Assembly (NCBI GenBank): GCA_016293865.1
Contig: JAEDDG010000036.1
Span: forward strand, 1-18,498
Source: Oscillospiraceae bacterium
GTDB taxonomy: Bacteria; Bacillota; Clostridia; Oscillospirales; Oscillospiraceae
DNA: 18,498 nt
Direction of reading: 5' to 3'
In this document: in pieces, positions 14,250-18,498 of the stretch
Numbering within the stretch: the stretch's first letter is position 1
Layout of the letters: every line of letters starts with the position of its first letter
Position numbers and translations under genes: made by a program
The notes under the pieces: generated by a model
What the model saw: only the letters and a program-made list of their open reading frames with translations
Databases searched by the model: none
Told to the model about the DNA's origin: nothing

Positions 14250-15912
14250 GCGGCATCGACTCCTTCAGTTTTGTCAGGGCAATCTTGGTCTCCGCGGCCG
14301 TCTCGCCCAGAAGCGAGGCGATTTCCTGGACAATGCGCATCTGCTTGTCCACAACTCTGTCGGCGATCTCCGCCGTCTGGCGTCCGATCTCCTCTTTCGC
14401 CTTGCGCTCGCTTTCTTCCTCGGTCACGTCGCGCAGAAGCGAAACCAGAATATGCGACGTACGGTCCCAGACAATCGTCTGTTCCAGGTATTTCTTATAC
14501 TCCGCGTAATAATCGCGCTTGTTGACAACACGCTTGTTGTTTTCCAGAACATCCAGAAACGGCAGCGGATCCAGGATTGTGACTACAAGCTCGCCCAGAA
14601 CGTCGCTCTGGTTGGTAATGTGCAGCATCTCCATGGCCGCCTTGTTGACCTGCTGAACCTCCATATCCTCATTGATCACAAGGATACCGTTGGGTGAATT
14701 GTTCAGGATCGTATTGGAGAACCGCTCAGACTTATCCATCAGATACGGCAGGCACATGCTGATGTTGGCCTTGCCCTGGTAGACGGCAATCGCTTTCTCC
14801 CGGCAGGAATTGTAGCCACAGGTTCCGCAGTTAAGCTCATCCTCAGGCGTGTTCTTGCCCATCTGCCGCAGAATCTCAGTGATCTCCGCTTCACCCGGCA
14901 TCTGCTTCTCCACACCGATGTAGCTGCGCTGCTTGCGCAGAACGGAAGACTCTGGCTGACTGATGTCAAAATCCTTCTTGCCGGCATAGTCCGCAATCGC
15001 CTTGAAGTGGCGCACAGGCGAATTCCTGTATTTCTCCATCACCGGGCCGCCGATACAGCTGCCTGCACAGGCAGACATTTCAATAAAGCAGCTGCCGATC
15101 TTACCGGCATCGATGTCTTCCAGCGCATTGATGCAGTTTTCAGTGCCGTCCACCGTCAGATATGTATACTTGGTATTTGCACAGTCCATGGTTTTCAGAA
15201 TGCCGCCCACCGTGGGGAACAGGCGCGCGCGGCTCTCTTCCGCACAATCGCCTGTCTGCTCAATGGTGATTCCGGCGGCGTTCAGCATATTGGACAGCTC
15301 CTTAAAGGTGATGGCCACATCCACATGGCCGTCATCCGCTGCGTCTTTCTTGGACAGGCACGGCCCGATAAAAACCGTCTTTGCCTGCGGATAGCGCCGC
15401 TTGATGTCCTGGCAATGGGCAGCCATGGGCGAAAGCACAGGCGCCAGATATTTCAGAAGCTGCGGGTAATGCTTTCCGATGAGCAGGTTGACAGAGTGGC
15501 AGCAGGAGGAAATGATAATCTCCTGCTTCTCTTCCTGCAGCATTCTGTCATATTCACGCTTGACCAGCGTTGCACCGAGCGCGGTCTCTTCAACGTCAAA
15601 AAAGCCCAGCTTTTTCAGCGCAGTACGGACTGCCTCAATGCCGCAGCCCTCAAAATACGCAGCAAACGACGGCGCAATGCTGGCAATCACCGGGTGATCG
15701 CCGGCAAGCATCACGCGCACCGTCTCCGTCTCATCCAGAATTTCACGGGCGTTCTGCGGGCAGACCACAAAACACTGGCCGCAGAGAATGCACTCGTTGC
15801 TGATCACATGCGCCTGATTTGCAGAAAAACGGATGGACTTGACCGGGCAGTGCCGGATACATTTATAGCAGTTTTTACAGTTTGATTTTTTCAGCGTCAG
15901 ATAATCGGGCAT
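14236..15912 (-). CDS. hydS: HydS-like sensory [FeFe] hydrogenase with PAS domain
   Basis: A 558-residue protein. Order: two [4Fe-4S] ferredoxin motifs (C12, C15, C18, C22; C41, C44, C47, C51), an H-cluster domain (about 65-300), an extra Fe-S motif CGTCGYNSC with a later Cys (C362, C365, C370, C387), a PAS domain (about 395-495) and a C-terminal coiled-coil-like helix (496-535). The H-cluster motifs are altered: SSCCHSVN (136-143) lacks the usual Pro, L2 is FIGPCLSKKDA, and L3 is EMSACAGSCIGG. The four cluster cysteines remain. This matches the group C sensory [FeFe] hydrogenases, thought to sense H2 rather than turn it over; a HydS with PAS domain is described in Ruminococcus albus. There is no kinase or cyclase domain, so output probably goes through the overlapping phosphatase gene. 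GGAAGGAG precedes the ATG. It is the first gene of the hydrogenase operon. Confidence 0.92.
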   Translation of the reverse strand: MPDYLTLKKSNCKNCYKCIRHCPVKSIRFSANQAHVISNECILCGQCFVVCPQNAREILDETETVRVMLAGDHPVIASIAPSFAAYFEGCGIEAVRTALKKLGFFDVEETALGATLVKREYDRMLQEEKQEIIISSCCHSVNLLIGKHYPQLLKYLAPVLSPMAAHCQDIKRRYPQAKTVFIGPCLSKKDAADDGHVDVAITFKELSNMLNAAGITIEQTGDCAEESRARLFPTVGGILKTMDCANTKYTYLTVDGTENCINALEDIDAGKIGSCFIEMSACAGSCIGGPVMEKYRNSPVRHFKAIADYAGKKDFDISQPESSVLRKQRSYIGVEKQMPGEAEITEILRQMGKNTPEDELNCGTCGYNSCREKAIAVYQGKANISMCLPYLMDKSERFSNTILNNSPNGILVINEDMEVQQVNKAAMEMLHITNQSDVLGELVVTILDPLPFLDVLENNKRVVNKRDYYAEYKKYLEQTIVWDRTSHILVSLLRDVTEEESERKAKEEIGRQTAEIADRVVDKQMRIVQEIASLLGETAAETKIALTKLKESMPHEAE

Positions 15913-15946
15913 GGTCTTTTGCTCCTTCCGTCTTGATTGTAAGCTG

Positions 15947-15995
15947 TACGGTATTCAGCCGGGAAAGCACTTAAAACGCCGCCGTGAATACCGTA
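15947..15995. promoter_or_regulatory. Spaced 11-bp inverted repeat upstream of hydS, probable operator
   Basis: TACGGTATTCA (15947-15957) and TGAATACCGTA (15985-15995) are perfect complements separated by 27 bp. The inner arm lies immediately upstream of the TACAAT element, and the core AATACCG-pyrimidine-A also begins the palindrome upstream of adh. A dimer pair with DNA looping, or RNA pairing in a leader, would both fit. Confidence 0.6.
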
Positions 15996-16038
15996 ATATG
16001 CTGGATTTTCTTTGGCCGCCGCGGCAGCAAAGCCGCTG

Positions 16039-16055
16039 TACCGCATATGTACCGC
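16039..16055. repeat. TACCGCATAT/TACCGC repeat shared with the adh operator
   Basis: TACCGCATAT at 16039-16048 is identical to the outer ten bases of the palindrome arm at 11550. A second TACCGC follows at 16050-16055, giving a direct repeat of 11-bp period, about one helical turn. Confidence 0.5.
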
Positions 16056-16057
16056 TT

Positions 16058-16090
16058 CCGCCCGCACACAGATCAGAATCCTCCGGGCGG
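16058..16090 (-). other. GC-rich stem-loop after the flavoprotein gene
   Basis: CCGCCCG (16058-16064) pairs with CGGGCGG (16084-16090) across a 19-nt loop, starting 21 nt past the stop codon. No T run follows, so it is at best an atypical terminator. The flavoprotein transcript may read on into hydS. Confidence 0.35.
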
Positions 16091-16111
16091 GCAGAAACAG
16101 CTTGTGCGTTT

Positions 16112-17731
16112 TTAAAATGCCGCCTTCGTAAAATCAGGATTTCCGTGTGTATAGACGGGAAGCAGCTTGGGCGACTGTACATCGGTCTCGATTCCTGCGC
16201 TGCGCATCTCTTCGGCAAACTTCTCAAGATGTGCCAGCGTCAGTTTGCCGCACTCGACGGATTTCGATTTTTCTGACGCAGACTTGCCGGCATTTCTGCC
16301 GAAGACGATCACATCAAGCAGCGAATTGCCCATCAGGCGGTTTCTGCCGTGAATGCCGCCCACAACCTCGCCGGCTGCAAACAGGTTCTCCACCCCGGTC
16401 ATGCCGTCCGGCGTAATGTCAAGACCGCCGTTCTGATAGTGCAGCGTGGGATAGACAAGGATCGGCTCTTTCCGGATGTCAATGCCGTATTTCGCAAACA
16501 TCCGCATCATGGCCGGGATTCTCTTTTCAATAGTCCCCTCGCCGCCCTTGATTTCAATCATGGGCGTATCCAGCCACACACCGACGCCGTCCACAGTCTT
16601 GACGCCGTTGCCCCGGTCGGAGCACTCGCGGATAATGGACGCCGCAGAAACGTCGCGGGTCTCCAGCGGATGCATGAACACCTCACCGTTGACGTTCACA
16701 AGCTTCGCGCCCAGGGAGCGCACCTTTTCCGTAACCAGCGCGCCGAAAATTTGCTCGGGATAGGCCGCGCCCGTCGGATGGTACTGAAGCGTGTCCGCAT
16801 ACAGCAGCTTTGCACCAGCCCGGTAGCCGAGAATCAGACCGTCGGCCGTCGCGCCGTAGTGGTTTGAAGTCGGGAACCCCTGATAATGCAGCCGGCCTGC
16901 ACCGCCGGTTGCCAGGATCACAGTCTTCGCACGGGCAATCAGGATTTCACGCGTTTCCATGTTCATCAAGACCGCACCTGCGCAGCGGCCGTTTTCATCG
17001 AGAATCAGCTCAATGGCAGAGGTGAAATCCACAACAGGAATTCCGCGGTTCAGGACCTCGTCACGGAGCGTCCGCATGATCTCAGCGCCGGAATAATCGC
17101 GCGCCGCGTGCATTCTTTTTCTGGAAGTGCCGCCGCCGTGCGTTGTGATCATCGTGCCGTCCGGCGCCTTGTCGAACTCGACGCCGAGACTGCTGAGCCA
17201 CTGAATGGCCTCTGGCGCTTCGTTGACCAGCTTATAGAGCAGTTCCGGCTTTGCGGCAAAGTGGCCGCCGCCGAAAGCGTCGATATAGTGAATTGCCGGG
17301 CTGTCGTTCGGCTTGTCCGCCGCCTGAATGCCGCCCTCTGCCATCATGGTGTTGGCATCGCCGATGCGCAGCTTGGTGACAATCATCGTTTTTGCGCCGT
17401 TGTTGTCCGCCTCAATCGCAGCGGATGCGCCGGCGCCGCCGCCGCCGATAATCAGTACGTCGACATCATAATCAATTTTGCTCAGATCAATCTGATCCGC
17501 TCTGATTCTCGGATTGGCCTGCAGCAGGGCCGCAAGTTCATGCGGCACCTTTTCCCCTGCGTTTGCGCCGATTTTGAGGGTGGAAAACTCGCTTTTCTTA
17601 TAGTCGGGGTGGTATGTCTCGAGCAGCCTGTCCTTTTCCTCCGCTGTCATTCTGCGCGGCTCAAACGCGGTATTGGCCGCGCGCGCAGCCTCCACCTTCT
17701 TCATGGATTCATACATACTTCCTGTATACAT
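16112..17731 (-). CDS. Fumarate-reductase-like flavoprotein subunit (FrdA/SdhA superfamily)
   Basis: A 539-residue FAD protein. An N-terminal extension of about 90 residues precedes the Rossmann motif DVLIIGGGGAGASAAIEA. Residues matching the fumarate reductase site are present: H318 in HPTGA, E335 and R338 in TEKVR, R359 in TRDVSAASI, H431 in HYQNGG and R465 in HGRNRLMGNS. The C-terminal FAD segment is NLFAAGEVVGGIHGRN. Where covalent FrdA/SdhA enzymes have a flavin-linking His before T-x-x-A-E-G-G, this one has N127, so FAD is probably noncovalent, as in L-aspartate oxidase and soluble reductases. It follows the iron-sulfur subunit gene after 17 nt with GGAAGGGGTG before the ATG. Electron acceptor could be fumarate or another enoate. 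It is less likely to be NadB, because the paired Fe-S subunit argues for a respiratory-type or ferredoxin-linked reductase. Confidence 0.85.
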   Translation of the reverse strand: MYTGSMYESMKKVEAARAANTAFEPRRMTAEEKDRLLETYHPDYKKSEFSTLKIGANAGEKVPHELAALLQANPRIRADQIDLSKIDYDVDVLIIGGGGAGASAAIEADNNGAKTMIVTKLRIGDANTMMAEGGIQAADKPNDSPAIHYIDAFGGGHFAAKPELLYKLVNEAPEAIQWLSSLGVEFDKAPDGTMITTHGGGTSRKRMHAARDYSGAEIMRTLRDEVLNRGIPVVDFTSAIELILDENGRCAGAVLMNMETREILIARAKTVILATGGAGRLHYQGFPTSNHYGATADGLILGYRAGAKLLYADTLQYHPTGAAYPEQIFGALVTEKVRSLGAKLVNVNGEVFMHPLETRDVSAASIIRECSDRGNGVKTVDGVGVWLDTPMIEIKGGEGTIEKRIPAMMRMFAKYGIDIRKEPILVYPTLHYQNGGLDITPDGMTGVENLFAAGEVVGGIHGRNRLMGNSLLDVIVFGRNAGKSASEKSKSVECGKLTLAHLEKFAEEMRSAGIETDVQSPKLLPVYTHGNPDFTKAAF

Positions 17732-17748
17732 AACCGAGCACCCCTTCC

Positions 17749-18423
17749 TTATTTCTCGATCTCTCTGTTGTTGTAGAGCTCTTTCATCTCTTCAATGGGC
17801 TTCTGCATCAGATTCTGCAAAAGATCTTCAAAGGTGCCGTCTTTGATCTCGCGGACCCGCTCGTCCAGATGGCCGCAGCCGGGCGCAACATATTTCCCGT
17901 TGAGCCGTCTGGCAAGCATGGCCACCTGCGGATGGGAAATGCCGGCCGGGCAGCGGGAAGAGCAAACGCCGCACATCACGCAGTCGAACGATTCCTCTGC
18001 GCACTTTTCGAAATCGCCTCTCTGCGCATACGCAATGTACTGCATCACGTTCAGTCCCTGTGTGCAGGACTTTGTGCAGGCATTGCAGCCGATGCAGGAA
18101 TAGATCTCCGGATACAGCTGCATCATAACCGCCTCGGTGGGCTTGACTTTATTGATGTCATAAACCTGCTTGACCAGCGGGAAGAACGGCAGTGTGGCAA
18201 TGTACATATTGTCTTCCACCTTGGTCTGGCACGCAAGACAAACCTTCAGCTCCCGGTCGCCCTTAATCCTGTAAATTGTGGCGCATGCGCCGCAGAATCC
18301 ATTGCGGCAGCCGCAGCCGCGGACAAGCTGATAGCCGGCATATTCCATAGCGCCCATAATGGTCAGATTGGAAGGAACCTCATACTGCTTGCCCATCAAA
18401 AACACATGAACCATATTTTCCAT
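17749..18423 (-). CDS. Iron-sulfur subunit (FrdB/SdhB-like with two [4Fe-4S] motifs)
   Basis: A 224-residue electron-transfer subunit. The N-terminal ferredoxin-like domain has a [2Fe-2S] loop with C37/C39, C44, C47 and C62 in GCGCRNGFCGAC and KVCLAC. The C-terminal domain has CIGCNACTKSC (C110, C113, C116, C120) and CVMCGVCSSRC (C148, C151, C154, C158). Both are full CxxCxxCxxxC motifs, so two [4Fe-4S] clusters are expected instead of the [4Fe-4S] plus [3Fe-4S] pair of classical FrdB/SdhB. This resembles TfrB/HdrC-type subunits. No membrane segment is present. The ATG at 18423 has GGAG seven nt upstream; a longer frame to 18471 would cross the preceding gene's stop region and lacks a ribosome-binding site. 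It probably passes electrons to the flavoprotein encoded next. The physiological donor is not visible. Confidence 0.87.
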   Translation of the reverse strand: MENMVHVFLMGKQYEVPSNLTIMGAMEYAGYQLVRGCGCRNGFCGACATIYRIKGDRELKVCLACQTKVEDNMYIATLPFFPLVKQVYDINKVKPTEAVMMQLYPEIYSCIGCNACTKSCTQGLNVMQYIAYAQRGDFEKCAEESFDCVMCGVCSSRCPAGISHPQVAMLARRLNGKYVAPGCGHLDERVREIKDGTFEDLLQNLMQKPIEEMKELYNNREIEK

Positions 18424-18445
18424 AATCTCACTCCATTTTTGTAAA

Positions 18446-18498
18446 TCAATACTCGTCCGGAAGCTCGTCAAGCTCGTCGAAGCGGAAAACCGGGCCGT
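18446..18498 (-). CDS. C-terminal end of an unidentified upstream gene (partial)
   Basis: The minus strand is open from the window edge and ends GPVFRFDELDELPDEY before a TGA at 18446-18448. That stop is 22 nt upstream of the iron-sulfur subunit's ATG, with that gene's ribosome-binding site in between. The spacing and acidic tail are typical of the preceding gene in an operon. Sixteen residues are too few to identify it; a third subunit of the reductase is a reasonable guess. Confidence 0.5.
   Translation of the reverse strand, partial: GPVFRFDELDELPDEY

Larger units (their letters stand above)
15913..16111. other. Upstream region of the hydS operon
   Basis: 199 bp with no gene. It contains a spaced inverted repeat, a repeat of TACCGC and a GC-rich stem-loop (all listed separately). 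The best -10-like element on the minus strand is TACAAT (complement of 15936-15941), about 24 bp before the ATG. It lacks a recognisable -35 box and the inner arm of the inverted repeat occupies that space, which would suit an activator-dependent or operator-covered promoter. Confidence 0.45.

Noticed and set aside
15007..15885. Plus-strand open frame opposite hydS, and a similar one at 16886-17776 opposite the flavoprotein
   Set aside because: Both mirror confident genes, lack ribosome-binding sites and have His/Arg/Ala-rich composition typical of antisense frames.
16058..16090. Terminator of the flavoprotein operon
   Set aside because: The stem is GC-rich but short with a long loop and no T run, so I list it only as a stem-loop.

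Overview
The window looks like a chromosomal segment of an anaerobic, fermentative member of the Clostridia, probably a gut-type lineage. The basis is the set of proteins: a group-B-like monomeric [FeFe] hydrogenase, a sensory PAS-domain [FeFe] hydrogenase, an NfnAB transhydrogenase and an AdhE-like iron alcohol dehydrogenase. Clean AGGAGG ribosome-binding sites and intrinsic terminators fit this. I cannot name a species from sequence alone. I see no rRNA, tRNA, CRISPR array, transposase or integrase.

Left edge (1-650): a minus-strand reading frame that runs off the window. It is broken by a probable one-base frameshift and lacks a convincing start. It resembles accessory (phage or integrative-element) protein and is probably a remnant. 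A DeoR-family regulator follows on the plus strand with its own TTGACA promoter. It is tightly overlapped by an alkaline-phosphatase-superfamily phosphodiesterase and an organophosphate:phosphate-antiporter-like MFS carrier (657-3410). Together these look like a regulated uptake-and-cleavage module for a phosphorylated compound. A strong bidirectional terminator closes it.

Middle (3522-7905): a minus-strand operon of a MarR-family regulator and FtsH, divergent from a plus-strand pair made of an acyl-ACP thioesterase and an EamA-type transporter. A second bidirectional terminator follows.

Right (7947-18498): about 10.5 kb entirely on the minus strand and almost entirely about electron flow. 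In transcription order it holds the last codons of an unknown gene, an iron-sulfur subunit and a fumarate-reductase-like flavoprotein. Next come HydS-like sensory hydrogenase, a SpoIIE/PP2C-type phosphatase and a monomeric [FeFe] hydrogenase as a three-gene operon. An iron alcohol dehydrogenase follows, and finally NfnA and NfnB. A coherent reading is control of reductant disposal: H2 evolution, ethanol formation, NADH/ferredoxin/NADPH exchange and possibly fumarate (or a related enoate) reduction, with HydS and the phosphatase as an H2-responsive signalling arm.

The most notable non-coding signals are a 36-bp palindrome upstream of the alcohol dehydrogenase and related TACCG-containing motifs upstream of hydS, which suggest a shared operator. 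There is also an intrinsic terminator jammed against the ribosome-binding site of nfnA, which looks like a built-in attenuator between adh and nfnAB.
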